Shown here: positions 17,630 to 26,647 of the stretch, piece by piece
Numbering within the stretch: position 1 is the first letter of the stretch
Layout: every line of letters starts with the position of its first letter
Assembly: GCF_019024325.1 (NCBI RefSeq)
Contig: NZ_JAFNJS010000003.1
Location: 434,001 to 498,000 of the forward strand
Reading direction: 5' to 3'
DNA: 64,000 nt
Source: Falsiroseomonas tokyonensis
Lineage (GTDB): Bacteria; Pseudomonadota; Alphaproteobacteria; Acetobacterales; Acetobacteraceae
Notes under the pieces: generated by a model
What the model was told of the DNA's origin: nothing
What the model saw: the letters and a program-made list of their open reading frames with translations, nothing else
Database searches by the model: none
Program-made: the position numbers and the translations under genes

Positions 17630-19690
17630 ATGGCGGAACCGGTGCGGTATGAGGTTTCGGACGGCATCGCGGTGGCGACGCTGTCCAACCCCCCGGTTAA
17701 TGCGCTCTCCGCCGCCCTGCGCGCCGGGCTCTTCGAGGCCGTGCGGCGGGCGGAGGCCGACCCCGCCGTCGCCGGCCTGGTGATCGCCGCCGAGGGCCGC
17801 ACCTTCATCGCCGGTGCCGATATTTCCGAGTTTGGCAAGCCGCCCGTCTCGCCGACGCTGGCGGAGCTTGTGGCGGCGCTGGATGGCGCGGCGAAGCCCG
17901 TGGTGGCGGCGATCCAGGCCGCGGCGCTGGGCGGCGGGCTGGAAGTGGCCATGGCCTGCAGCTGGCGGGTGCTGGGGCCCAGGGCGAAGCTCGGCCTGCC
18001 GGAGGTGAAGCTCGGGCTGCTGCCGGGCTCCGGCGGCACGCAGCGGGCGCCGCGGCTGATGGGGGCGGCGGCGGCGCTGAAGCTGATGGTCTCCGGCGAT
18101 CCGATGGACGCCGATGCGGCGGTGGCGGCGGGGCTGGCCGATACCGTGGTGCTGGGCGACCTGCTGCAGGCGGCACGCGATTTCGTGAAGCGGCCGAAGC
18201 CGCAGCCGGTCTCGGCGCGGGATGCGGGGCTGGGCGATCGCGAGGCCTTCGAGAAGGAAGCCGCCACGCTCGCCAAGCGCGCCGCGACCGAGCCGCAGAT
18301 CGCCGACTGCATCGCCTGCGTCCGCGCCGCCTTCGACATGCCGTTTGCGGAGGCCGTGGCCTTCGAGCGCGCCGCCTTCCTGCGCCTGCTGGACGACCCG
18401 CGCAGCAAGGCGCTGCGCCATGTCTTCTTCGCGGAGCGCGAGGCCGCCCGGATCGCCGGCCTGCCGAAGGGCACGCAGCCGCGGCCGGTGGCGCGCGCCG
18501 CGGTGCTCGGCAGCGGCACCATGGGCGCGGGCATCGCCATGTGCTTTGCGAATGCCGGCATTCCCGTGCGCGTCATCGAGACGGATGAGGCGGCGCTGGC
18601 CCGCGGCATGGAGCGCATCCGCGGCACCTACGACAGCAGCGTGAAGCGCGGCAGCCTGGGCGCGGAGGCGCGCGATGCGCGCCTCGCCCTGATCGAGGGC
18701 GCGGTCGGCCTGGACGCCACGGCGGATGCCGACCTGGTGGTGGAAGCGGTCTTCGAGGAGATGGGCCTGAAGAAGCAGGTCTTCGCGCATCTCGACCGGG
18801 TGACCAAGCCGGGGACGATCCTGGCCAGCAACACTTCCTATCTCGATATCGACGAGATGGCCTCCGCCACGTCCCGGCCGCAGGACGTGCTGGGCATGCA
18901 CTTCTTCTCGCCGGCCAATGTGATGAAGCTGCTGGAGGTTGTGCGCGCCAAACATACGTCGCCGGAGGCGCTGGCGACGGCCACCGAGATCGGCCGCAAG
19001 CTCGCAAAAGTGCCGGTCGTCGTCGGCGTCTGCTACGGCTTCGTCGGCAACCGCATGCTGGCCCGCCGCACGCAGCAGGCGGAGCGGCTGTTGCTGGAAG
19101 GCGCGGCGCCGGAACAGGTGGACAAGGCGCTGACCGATTTCGGTTTCCGCATGGGCCCGTTTGCGATGGCGGACCTCGCCGGCCTCGACATCGGCTGGCG
19201 CATTCGCCGCGCCACGGGCAAGCGCGCGCCGGTGGCCGATGCGCTGGTGGAGGCGGAGCGGCTCGGCCAGAAGACGCGCAAGGGCTACTACCTGTATCCC
19301 GAGGGCAGCCGCACGGGTGTTGTCGATCCCGAGGTCACGGCGCTGATCCGCCGCGTGGCCGCGGCCGAAGGCGTGGCGCAGCGCGAGATCGGGCAAGAGG
19401 AAATCCTCGATCGCCTCGTGCTACCCATGGTGAACGAGGGCGCGCGCATCCTGGAGGAAGGCATCGCCGCCCGGCCGGGTGATATCGATGTGGTCTGGCT
19501 GCATGGCTACAACTGGCCGGCCTGGCGTGGCGGGCCGATGCATTACGCGGATTCCGTCGGCCTGCCGCAGGTAGCGGCGCGGCTCAGCGCCTTCGCGGAA
19601 ACGACGGGCGACGAGACGCTGCGCCCCGCCGATCTGCTGTCGCGTTTGGCGACCGAAGGCAAGGGCTTCGCGAGCCTCAAGGCCGACTGA
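17630..19690 (+). CDS. Bifunctional enoyl-CoA hydratase / 3-hydroxyacyl-CoA dehydrogenase (PimF/FadJ-like)
   Basis: Fusion of 686 residues catalysing two beta-oxidation steps. An N-terminal crotonase domain (about 1-180) shows FIAGADISEFG, AALGGGLEVAMAC and LPEVKLGLLPGSGGTQR with the catalytic Glu. A NAD-binding hydroxyacyl-CoA dehydrogenase domain from about 285 has AVLGSGTMGAGIAMCFANAG and HFFSPANVMKLLEVV. The ATG at 17630 follows GGGGAGAGG. First gene of a run whose order (hydratase-dehydrogenase, ligase, two acyl-CoA dehydrogenases) resembles pimFACD of Rhodopseudomonas, without the pimB thiolase. Confidence 0.9.
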   Translation: MAEPVRYEVSDGIAVATLSNPPVNALSAALRAGLFEAVRRAEADPAVAGLVIAAEGRTFIAGADISEFGKPPVSPTLAELVAALDGAAKPVVAAIQAAALGGGLEVAMACSWRVLGPRAKLGLPEVKLGLLPGSGGTQRAPRLMGAAAALKLMVSGDPMDADAAVAAGLADTVVLGDLLQAARDFVKRPKPQPVSARDAGLGDREAFEKEAATLAKRAATEPQIADCIACVRAAFDMPFAEAVAFERAAFLRLLDDPRSKALRHVFFAEREAARIAGLPKGTQPRPVARAAVLGSGTMGAGIAMCFANAGIPVRVIETDEAALARGMERIRGTYDSSVKRGSLGAEARDARLALIEGAVGLDATADADLVVEAVFEEMGLKKQVFAHLDRVTKPGTILASNTSYLDIDEMASATSRPQDVLGMHFFSPANVMKLLEVVRAKHTSPEALATATEIGRKLAKVPVVVGVCYGFVGNRMLARRTQQAERLLLEGAAPEQVDKALTDFGFRMGPFAMADLAGLDIGWRIRRATGKRAPVADALVEAERLGQKTRKGYYLYPEGSRTGVVDPEVTALIRRVAAAEGVAQREIGQEEILDRLVLPMVNEGARILEEGIAARPGDIDVVWLHGYNWPAWRGGPMHYADSVGLPQVAARLSAFAETTGDETLRPADLLSRLATEGKGFASLKAD

Positions 19691-19691
19691 G

Positions 19692-21302
19692 ATGCACCCG
19701 TGGGAGGCGTCCTACCCGCCGGAATGCCGCTGGGACACGCCGATCCCGCGCGGCACGCTGCCCGCCTTCCTCGATGATGTGGCAAGGCGCTTCGGCGATA
19801 AGCCGGCGCTGGAATATCGCGGCCATGTGCTGAGCTATGCCGGGCTGCGCGCGCTGTCGGACCGTATCGCGGCGGGGCTCTGGGCGCGCGGGATCCGGCC
19901 CGGGGATTGCGTGGCGCTGTATCTGCCGAATACGCCCTGGCATCCGCTGTGTTTCTTTGCCGCGCTGCGCCTCGGCGCGCGCGTGGTGCATTTCTCGGCG
20001 CTCGATGCGAAGCGGGAGCTGGCGCACAAGGCGCATGATTCCGGTGCGAAGCTGCTGATCACCACCGGCTTTCCCGCGCTGGTGGCCAATGCCGAATGGC
20101 TGCGCGCGGAAGGCGCGGTGGGGGACGTGCTGCTGGCGCCGGAGGCGCGCTGGGGCGGGGAGGATGCCGCCTGCGACTTTCCGCTGATCCCCGAGGCCGA
20201 GCCGCCAGCGGAATGGCCCACGGTCTCGCCCGACGACCTGGCGCTGCTGCAATACACCGGCGGCACCACCGGCACGCCGAAGGGCGCCATGCTGAGCCAC
20301 GGCAACCTGACCGCCGCCGTCGCCATCTACCGCACCTGGCGCGACCGCACGGACCTGCCGGAGGGCACGGCGCGCGTGCTGGTGCTGCTGCCGCTGTTCC
20401 ACATCTTTGCCCTTACCGCCGTGCTGCTGCGGCAATTGGCGCAGGGCGCGCTGTGCCATCTGCGGGTGCGCTTCGATGCGGCGCAGTGGGTGGAGGATGT
20501 AGAGCGGCTGCGCATCACCACCTTCTCCGGCGTGCCGACCATGTGGATCGGCATTGCCGGCGTGCCGGGACTCGAGCAGCGGGACCTGTCGAGCCTGCGC
20601 CAGTGCAGCTCGGGCGGCGCGCCGATGCCGCAGGAAGTGCAGCAGCGCGTGGAGCGCCTGCTGAAGCTGCGCATCGGCGGCGGCTGGGGCATGACGGAGA
20701 CCTGCCCCGCCGGCACGCGCATCCCGCCCGATGGCCCACGCCGCGCCGGCATCATCGGCCTGCCGCTGCCGGGAATCGAGATGCGGATCGTGGCGCTGGA
20801 CGCGCCGACGCGCGCAATGCCGGTGGGCGAGATCGGCGAGATCGCCATCCGCGGCCCCAACGTCTTCTCCGGCTACTGGAACCGGCCGGAGGAGAATGCC
20901 ACCGCCTTCGCGGATGGCTGGTTCCTGACCGGCGACACTGGCTGGATGGACGCGGCCGGCCATTTCACCCTGGTCGATCGTCGCAAGAACATGATCCTGT
21001 CCGGCGGCTTCAACGTCTATCCGGCGGCGATCGAGCAGGCCATTTACGAGCATCCCGCCGTCGCCGAATGCGTGGTGATCGGCGTGCCGGATGCCTATCG
21101 CGGCCAGGCGGCCAAGGCCTTTTGTGCCTTGAAGCCGGGTGCGCAGCCCTTCACGCTGGAGGATCTGCGCGCATTTCTGGCAGACCGCGTCGGCAAGCAC
21201 GAGATGCCGGCGGCGTTGGAGATTCGCCAAACCCTGCCGCGCAGCGCGGCGGGCAAGTTGCTGGCGAGCGCACTGCGCGACGAAGAAGCGGCCAAGGCCT
21301 AG
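19692..21302 (+). CDS. Acyl-CoA (possibly dicarboxylate-CoA) ligase, PimA-like
   Basis: ANL-superfamily adenylating enzyme of 536 residues. The P-loop-like AMP motif LLQYTGGTTGTPKGAMLSHG is at about 190-210, GGGWGMTET at about 330, the hinge Asp in WFLTGDTGWMD, and DRRKNMILSGGFNVYP near 430 with the C-terminal lid ending in the acyl-adenylating Lys region PRSAAGKLL. One base separates it from the previous stop. Dicarboxylate specificity is inferred from operon layout only; a medium- or long-chain fatty acid ligase is the alternative. Confidence 0.88.
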   Translation: MHPWEASYPPECRWDTPIPRGTLPAFLDDVARRFGDKPALEYRGHVLSYAGLRALSDRIAAGLWARGIRPGDCVALYLPNTPWHPLCFFAALRLGARVVHFSALDAKRELAHKAHDSGAKLLITTGFPALVANAEWLRAEGAVGDVLLAPEARWGGEDAACDFPLIPEAEPPAEWPTVSPDDLALLQYTGGTTGTPKGAMLSHGNLTAAVAIYRTWRDRTDLPEGTARVLVLLPLFHIFALTAVLLRQLAQGALCHLRVRFDAAQWVEDVERLRITTFSGVPTMWIGIAGVPGLEQRDLSSLRQCSSGGAPMPQEVQQRVERLLKLRIGGGWGMTETCPAGTRIPPDGPRRAGIIGLPLPGIEMRIVALDAPTRAMPVGEIGEIAIRGPNVFSGYWNRPEENATAFADGWFLTGDTGWMDAAGHFTLVDRRKNMILSGGFNVYPAAIEQAIYEHPAVAECVVIGVPDAYRGQAAKAFCALKPGAQPFTLEDLRAFLADRVGKHEMPAALEIRQTLPRSAAGKLLASALRDEEAAKA

Positions 21303-21312
21303 GAGACGACAC

Positions 21313-22512
21313 ATGGACCTCCGCTACACCCCCGACGAAATCGCCTTCCGCGATGACCTCCGCAAATTCTTCCGCAGCGAGATCCCGCTGCCGATCCGCC
21401 GCAAGGTCAGCGAGGGTCGTGCCCTGGCGCGGGATGACTATGTCACCAGCCAGCGCATCCTGCATGCCAAGGGCCTGGCCACGCCGAACTGGCCGGTGCA
21501 GTGGGGTGGCCAGGATTGGACGCCGGTGCAGCGCTACATCTATGTCGAGGAGCTGCAGGCCGCCGCCGTGCCGCAGCCGCTCGGCTTCAACGTCAACATG
21601 GTCGGCCCCGTCATCGCCACCTTCGGGTCAGAAGCGCAGAAGCAGCGTTTTCTTCCCTCCACCGCCAATCTCGATATCTGGTGGGCGCAGGGCTTTTCGG
21701 AGCCTGGCGCGGGGTCCGACCTTGCCTCGCTGAAGACCACGGCGCGGCGGGAGGGTGAGGAATTCATCGTCAACGGCCAGAAGACCTGGACGACGCTCGG
21801 CCAATATGCCGACTGGATCTTCTGCCTGGTGCGCACGGACAGCACGGTGAAGAAGCAGGCCGGCATTTCCTTCATCCTGATCGACATGAAGACGCCCGGC
21901 ATCACGCTGCGCCCCATCATCACCATCGATGGCGGGCATGAGGTGAACGAGGTCTTCTTCGACGAGGTGCGCGTGCCCGCCGAGAACCTGGTGGGCGAGC
22001 TGAACAAGGGCTGGGACTACGCGAAATTCCTGCTGTCGAATGAGCGCATCGGCATCGCCCGCATCGGCATGACCAAGGAACGCCTGGCGCGCGTGAAGCG
22101 GCTGGCGCAGGAAACGCCGGCGGGGGAGGGCATGGTCTGGGACGACCCGGATTTCCGTCGCCGCCTCGCCTGGTCCGAGATCGAGCTGAAGGCGCTGGAG
22201 ATCACGCAGATGCGCGTGGTGGCCGCGCAGCGTGGCAAGGCCAGCGATAAGCCGGATCCGTCGTCGTCGATCCTCAAGATCAAGGGCAGTGAGATCCAGC
22301 AGGCCTCCACGCAGCTGCTGGTCGATGTCGCCGGCCCCTATGCCATGCCGCGGCCGGACCGCGACGAGGAAGGGTTGAACCTGCCCAGCGTGGGCCCGGA
22401 TTGGGCGGATGCCGCGGCGCCGCTGTTCTTCAACTACCGCAAGGTCTCGATCTATGGCGGCTCCAACGAGATCCAGCGGAACATCATCGCCAAAGCATTC
22501 CTGGGGCTCTGA
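21313..22512 (+). CDS. Acyl-CoA dehydrogenase (PimC-like large subunit)
   Basis: FAD flavoprotein of 399 residues that would introduce the alpha-beta double bond. It starts MDLRYTPDEIAFRDDLRKF, contains the FAD/substrate loop WWAQGFSEPGAGSDLASL and ends with YGGSNEIQRNIIAKAFLGL, which carries the usual C-terminal acyl-CoA dehydrogenase signature. AGGAG sits 7 bases before the ATG, which settles the start. A second acyl-CoA dehydrogenase follows after six bases, and such pairs usually form a hetero-oligomer in which one subunit binds FAD. Confidence 0.9.
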   Translation: MDLRYTPDEIAFRDDLRKFFRSEIPLPIRRKVSEGRALARDDYVTSQRILHAKGLATPNWPVQWGGQDWTPVQRYIYVEELQAAAVPQPLGFNVNMVGPVIATFGSEAQKQRFLPSTANLDIWWAQGFSEPGAGSDLASLKTTARREGEEFIVNGQKTWTTLGQYADWIFCLVRTDSTVKKQAGISFILIDMKTPGITLRPIITIDGGHEVNEVFFDEVRVPAENLVGELNKGWDYAKFLLSNERIGIARIGMTKERLARVKRLAQETPAGEGMVWDDPDFRRRLAWSEIELKALEITQMRVVAAQRGKASDKPDPSSSILKIKGSEIQQASTQLLVDVAGPYAMPRPDRDEEGLNLPSVGPDWADAAAPLFFNYRKVSIYGGSNEIQRNIIAKAFLGL

Positions 22513-22518
22513 CGGCAC

Positions 22519-23673
22519 ATGGATTTCGACCTGACCGACGAGCAGCGCATGCTCTCCGACAGCATCCGCCGTCTCGTCGCGGATGCCTATGACGACTTCG
22601 AAAAGCGCAAGACCTATCGCGCGCAGCCGCGCGGCTATGCCGATGCGAATTGGCAGAAGTTTGCCGAGATGGGGCTGCTGGGGCTGCCCTTCTCGGAAGA
22701 TGACGGCGGCTTCGGCGGCGGGCCCGTGGAGACCATGCTGGTCTGCGAGCAGTTTGGCCGTGGCCTGGTGGTGGAACCCTATCTTGCCACCGTCGTGCTC
22801 GGCGGCGGGCTGCTCAAGCGCGCGGGCAGTGCGGAACAGCGCGCCGAGCTGATTCCGGCGATCGCGGAGGGCAGCCTGACCCTCGCCTTCGCGCATCAGG
22901 AACGCCAGGCGCGGCACGACCTGTTCGACATTGCCACCACCGCCACGCGCAACGCCGATGGCTATGTGCTGAACGGCGCCAAGGGCGTGGTGCTGCATGG
23001 CGACAGCGCGGATCGCCTCATCGTCTCCGCCCGCACCGCCGGCGCGCGGCGCGACCGCGACGGCATCAGCCTTTTCCTGCTCGACCCCGCCACCGCCGGC
23101 GTCATCCGCCGTGGCTATGCGACGCAGGACGGGCTGCGCGCGGCGGAGGTGGTGCTGGAGAATGTCTCGGTGCCCGCCAGCGCGCTGCTGGGCGCCGAGG
23201 GCGCCGCGCTGCCGCTGATCGAGCAGGTGGTGGACGAGGCCCAGGCCGCGATCTGCGCCGAGGCGCTCGGGGCCATGGAGGTCCTCCGCGACCTCACCGT
23301 GGACTACCTGAAGCAGCGCACCCAGTTCGGCCAGCCCATCGGCAATTTCCAGGCGCTGCAGCACCGCGCGGCCGACATGCTGGTGGCCAGCGAACAGGCG
23401 CGCAGCATGGCCATGTATGCCGCCATGATGGTGCAGGAGGCCGACCCCGCCGCCCGCCGCGTGGCGCTTTCCGCCGCCAAGGCGCTGGTCGCCAAGAACG
23501 CCGACCAGCTCGGCAAGGACGCTATCCAGCTGCATGGCGGAATCGCCGTGACGGAGGAGTACAAGGCAGGGCACTATTTCAAGCGGCTGACGATGCTGGC
23601 CGGCCTGTTCGGCGACGTGGACCACCATCTGCGGGTGGTCGTCGCCGCGGGAGGGCTGCCGGAGGCCGCCTGA
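22519..23673 (+). CDS. Acyl-CoA dehydrogenase (PimD-like small subunit)
   Basis: A 384-residue partner of the preceding dehydrogenase. It shows MDFDLTDEQRMLSDSIRRLV, LPFSEDDGGFGGG and the C-terminal GKDAIQLHGGIAVTEEYKAG, a usual signature in which ITEE-type residues lie near the flavin. It lacks the GSD-type loop in its central part (LTLAFAHQERQARHD instead), as expected for the subunit that does not bind substrate in the standard way. Last gene of the cluster; an inverted-repeat element begins right after the stop. Confidence 0.9.
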   Translation: MDFDLTDEQRMLSDSIRRLVADAYDDFEKRKTYRAQPRGYADANWQKFAEMGLLGLPFSEDDGGFGGGPVETMLVCEQFGRGLVVEPYLATVVLGGGLLKRAGSAEQRAELIPAIAEGSLTLAFAHQERQARHDLFDIATTATRNADGYVLNGAKGVVLHGDSADRLIVSARTAGARRDRDGISLFLLDPATAGVIRRGYATQDGLRAAEVVLENVSVPASALLGAEGAALPLIEQVVDEAQAAICAEALGAMEVLRDLTVDYLKQRTQFGQPIGNFQALQHRAADMLVASEQARSMAMYAAMMVQEADPAARRVALSAAKALVAKNADQLGKDAIQLHGGIAVTEEYKAGHYFKRLTMLAGLFGDVDHHLRVVVAAGGLPEAA

Positions 23674-23834
23674 GAGCCTGACCCAGAAGGTCGGCGGCTG
23701 AGGGCCGGTCGCGGATTTTTTGTCCTGGCCAGGACGGCAACGCCGCCGATGCTGGTTGCATCGGCAAGTTGTCGGACGCCGCCAGGACGGAAAAGCCGCA
23801 CTGGACCGACCCGCCGATCTTCTGGGTCAGGCTC
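23674..23834. repeat. 161-bp inverted-repeat element, MITE-like
   Basis: The outer arms are 24 bp (23674-23697 and 23811-23834) and pair with one mismatch. Within, GTCCTGGC and GCCAGGAC form a second pair. The interior has no reading frame. It sits exactly between the acyl-CoA dehydrogenase stop and the ribosome-binding site of the next gene. It could be a miniature transposable element or a large transcriptional stem. I see no convincing target-site duplication. Confidence 0.6.
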
Positions 23835-23856
23835 AGACACGCGGGGAGGAAACACC

Positions 23857-24828
23857 ATGCCGAACACGGCGATCGGCCGGCGCAGCGCGCTGGGCATTGC
23901 GGCTGCCTGCCTGTCCGGGGCGGCGCTGGCGCAGGCAAGGTTTCCGGATCGGCCCATCCGCGTCATCGTGCCCTTCCCGCCGGGCGGCACCACGGATGTG
24001 CAGATGCGCGTGCTGGCGGAAGGCGCCGCGCGGCGGCTCGGCCAGCCGGTGGTGATCGAGAATCGGCCCGGCGCCGGCGGCAGCATGGGCGCGGCCGCCT
24101 TGGCCCAGAACACGCGTGCGGATGGCTACACCCTCTCCGTCATGCCCAATTCCATCTTCCGCATCCCGGTGATGATGGCGCGTCCCAGCTACGATCCCAT
24201 GGTGGACTTCACCTGGGTGATCCGCCTCGTGGGCTACACTTTTGGGATCGTCGTGCGCGCCGACAGCCCCTTCCAGACGCTCGGCCAGATGCTCGACCAT
24301 GCCCGCGCCAATCCGGGCGCCCTGACCTATGGCTCGCCCGGCGTCGCCACGCTGGATGTGACGATGGAGCGCATCGCCCAGATGGCCGGCGGGCTGCGCC
24401 TGGTGCATGTGCCCTTCCGCGGCAGCGCGGAAAGCCTTCAGGCCCTGCTGGCCGGGCAGGTCGACATGGCCGCCGAGAGCAGCGCCTGGGGCGAGCTGGT
24501 GCTGGACGGAAGGCTGCGCCTGCTCGCCACCTGGGGCGAGGCACGCCCGCCACGCTTCGCCATGGCGCCCACCTTGCGGGAGGCCGGGATCGACATCGTC
24601 AACAGCTCCCCCTACGGCCTGGCCGCGCCGCGCGGGTTGGACCCCGCGGTGGTCGCCGTGCTGCACGATGCCTTCCGCGACGCACTGCAGGACCCGGCGC
24701 ATCTGGCGGTGCTGGAGCGCTACAACATGCCAATGATGTATGCCGATGGCGAAGCCTATGCCCGCTACGCTCAGGAATTCTACGCCGAGGACAGCGCCAT
24801 GGTCCGCGCCATGGGGCTGAAGTTCTGA
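23857..24828 (+). CDS. Bug/TctC-family tripartite tricarboxylate-type substrate-binding protein
   Basis: Periplasmic binding protein of 323 residues. It has an N-terminal signal with GRRSALGIAAACLSGAALAQA, then the family start FPDRPIRVIVPFPPGGTTD and IENRPGAGGSMGAAALA. YGSPGVATLDVTMER and VPFRGSAESLQALLAGQVD are further Bug signatures. The GGGGAGGA before ATG 23857 fixes the start. No TctA/TctB membrane genes are adjacent, the common orphan arrangement. Ligand unknown; a carboxylate would fit the neighbouring acyl-CoA genes. Confidence 0.92.
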   Translation: MPNTAIGRRSALGIAAACLSGAALAQARFPDRPIRVIVPFPPGGTTDVQMRVLAEGAARRLGQPVVIENRPGAGGSMGAAALAQNTRADGYTLSVMPNSIFRIPVMMARPSYDPMVDFTWVIRLVGYTFGIVVRADSPFQTLGQMLDHARANPGALTYGSPGVATLDVTMERIAQMAGGLRLVHVPFRGSAESLQALLAGQVDMAAESSAWGELVLDGRLRLLATWGEARPPRFAMAPTLREAGIDIVNSSPYGLAAPRGLDPAVVAVLHDAFRDALQDPAHLAVLERYNMPMMYADGEAYARYAQEFYAEDSAMVRAMGLKF

Positions 24829-24854
24829 CACCAGCGGCCGCAGGGACTAACCCG

Positions 24855-24929
24855 CGCCCGCGGAACGCGGGCGAGCGGCCGAATGGCCGCCGCGGCCAAT
24901 GCCGCGAAAGCCAAGCGGCCGGAGGCCGC
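24855..24929. terminator. Three GC hairpins between convergent genes
   Basis: Perfect stems CGCCCGCG-GAA-CGCGGGCG (24855-24873), GCGGCC-GAAT-GGCCGC (24875-24890) and GCGGCC-GGA-GGCCGC (24915-24929) fill the gap between the Bug gene and the convergent ydcF-like gene. T-runs are missing, so the terminator role rests on position. Confidence 0.45.
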
Positions 24930-24973
24930 GCCGTCACGCCTCTGGCGTACCAGCGGCGCGACTGAGGTCAGGA

Positions 24974-25774
24974 TCACGGCGCCGGGAACAGCGCCGGCGT
25001 CCGCCCCATCAGCCGATAGGCCACCAGGCCCACCCATTCGCGCAGCGCCCATTCCGCGTGGTTCAGCTTGGTGGGGAAGGGGTTGTCCCACCAATAGGCG
25101 GGGTCGTTGCCGGTGGTGTAGTTCACCGGCCAGGCGATGATGCGGCTCCAGCCCGCCGCGCGGAACACGCCCATGCTGCGCGGCATGTGGCTGGCGGAGG
25201 TCACCAGCAGCCAGGTCTCGCCCGGCTGGGGGTTCAGCAGGCGGTGGGTATAGACCGCGTTCTCGTGCGTATTGCGGCTCTCGTTTTCCAGCACCAGGCG
25301 GCCTGCCGGCAGGCCGAGGCTGGTGAAAAGGAGGCGCGCCGTCTCGGCCTCGGTGGGGCCGGACTGGTCGATGGCGGCGGTGCCGCCGGTGAAGACCAGC
25401 CGCGCCTCGGGGTAGCGCAGTGCCAGGGCCACACCCTCCGTCATCCGCTCTGCCGCGCCGTTCAGCGCGGGGATGCCGCGGGCTTCCGTCATCCGCTGCT
25501 CCACCGCGCCGCCCAGCACGATGATGCCGGTGACCTGCGCCGGCGGCGTGGCGGGGCGGGGGAAGCGGTTCTCCAGCGGCAGGGTCAGCAGCGCCGCGAC
25601 CGGCAGGGCGAAGACCGCCGCATACCAGCCGATCCCCAGCGCCAGCGGCCAGCGCCCGAAGCGCCGCCCACGCCAGACCAGCAGCAGCCCGAGCACCGCC
25701 AGAGCCAGGGCCAGCGTATTCGGCCGCAGCAGCGCCCACAGCACTTTTGAGAGCAGGAACAGCAGGTCCTGCAT
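24974..25774 (-). CDS. YdcF family (DUF218) membrane-anchored protein
   Basis: A 266-residue protein with two N-terminal membrane segments (about 8-32 and 42-64) followed by a DUF218 domain. The domain shows GIIVLGGAVEQR, RLVFTGGTA, ENESRNTHENAVYTHRLL and LLVTSASHMPRSMGVFRAAG, the family's conserved blocks. Members such as ElyC/SanA affect envelope polysaccharide and vancomycin resistance. It directly follows a glycosyltransferase gene on the same strand, so a role in surface glycan metabolism is plausible. Confidence 0.9.
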   Translation of the reverse strand: MQDLLFLLSKVLWALLRPNTLALALAVLGLLLVWRGRRFGRWPLALGIGWYAAVFALPVAALLTLPLENRFPRPATPPAQVTGIIVLGGAVEQRMTEARGIPALNGAAERMTEGVALALRYPEARLVFTGGTAAIDQSGPTEAETARLLFTSLGLPAGRLVLENESRNTHENAVYTHRLLNPQPGETWLLVTSASHMPRSMGVFRAAGWSRIIAWPVNYTTGNDPAYWWDNPFPTKLNHAEWALREWVGLVAYRLMGRTPALFPAP

Positions 25775-26647
25775 CTACAACTCCAGGATGCGCGCGGGAT
25801 GCGCTCGGCCGCGCAGCAGGTCCGTCAGTGCGATCAGGTTCCCCCGAAAACGCCCAAAGCGGTCCACATGCGGTTCCGGCGCCAGGGATCGCAGCGCGTT
25901 CATCGCGGTGTGGCGCGCGGCGGAGGGGATGGCGTGGCTCCAGGGAAAGGTCCCCTTGCGCGCCAGATAGACCGGGTTCGCCACCTGGCTATAGCCGAGC
26001 CGCAGCCCGGAGACGCGCCCCGACTTGGCGCCCAGATGAACGCCCCGCGCGCCTGCCAGCCGCAGGATGGAGCCGTGCCGGCCCAGCGCGCGGGTCACGT
26101 CGATATCCTCGTACCAGCCATAGAGCGGCAGCGATTCATCCACCCGGATCCCATGCGTGCGCAGGGGGGCCAGGCGAAAGGCCATGTTGCAGCCATAGCC
26201 GTTGAAGTGTGGCGTCACGGCCAGCGCATCCTCGGGCGGCACATCGGCCGCCAGCAGCGCGCGCCCTTCCGCCACCGAAAGCCCCGGGCCCTTGGCGCCG
26301 TCCGCGATCACGGTGCCGGTGGTCACCACGCAATCCGGATGCGCCATCAGCACCCGCTCCGTCACGGCGAGGTAGTCCGGCATTGGCAAAAAATCGTCGT
26401 CGAGGAACAGCACGGCGTCGCAATCGCCCACGGCATCCAGGATCGCGTTGCGCTGCCGCGGCAGGCCGGCCGGGCTCGCCATGAACTGCACCTGCGGGAA
26501 GCGCGCCGGCAGGCCGGCGATATCCTCCTCGGTCACATGGCAGACCAGCACGCGGTCCGGCGCGCGGGTCTGCCGCCGGAGTTCGTCGAGAACCTCCCCC
26601 AGTATGACGGCGCGGCCGCGGGTGGCGATGCCGATCGCCAGCCGCAT
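25775..26647 (-). CDS. Glycosyltransferase family 2
   Basis: A 290-residue GT-A enzyme. It opens with LAIGIATRGRAVILGEVLDE; the metal-binding DxD-type segment is AVLFLDDDFLPMPDYL near residue 85, preceded by PRQRNAILDA. The product likely adds a sugar to a lipid-linked repeat unit. Its ATG shares bases with the stop of the upstream glycosyltransferase gene, so translation is coupled. Sugar specificity is not readable. Confidence 0.88.
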   Translation of the reverse strand: MRLAIGIATRGRAVILGEVLDELRRQTRAPDRVLVCHVTEEDIAGLPARFPQVQFMASPAGLPRQRNAILDAVGDCDAVLFLDDDFLPMPDYLAVTERVLMAHPDCVVTTGTVIADGAKGPGLSVAEGRALLAADVPPEDALAVTPHFNGYGCNMAFRLAPLRTHGIRVDESLPLYGWYEDIDVTRALGRHGSILRLAGARGVHLGAKSGRVSGLRLGYSQVANPVYLARKGTFPWSHAIPSAARHTAMNALRSLAPEPHVDRFGRFRGNLIALTDLLRGRAHPARILEL

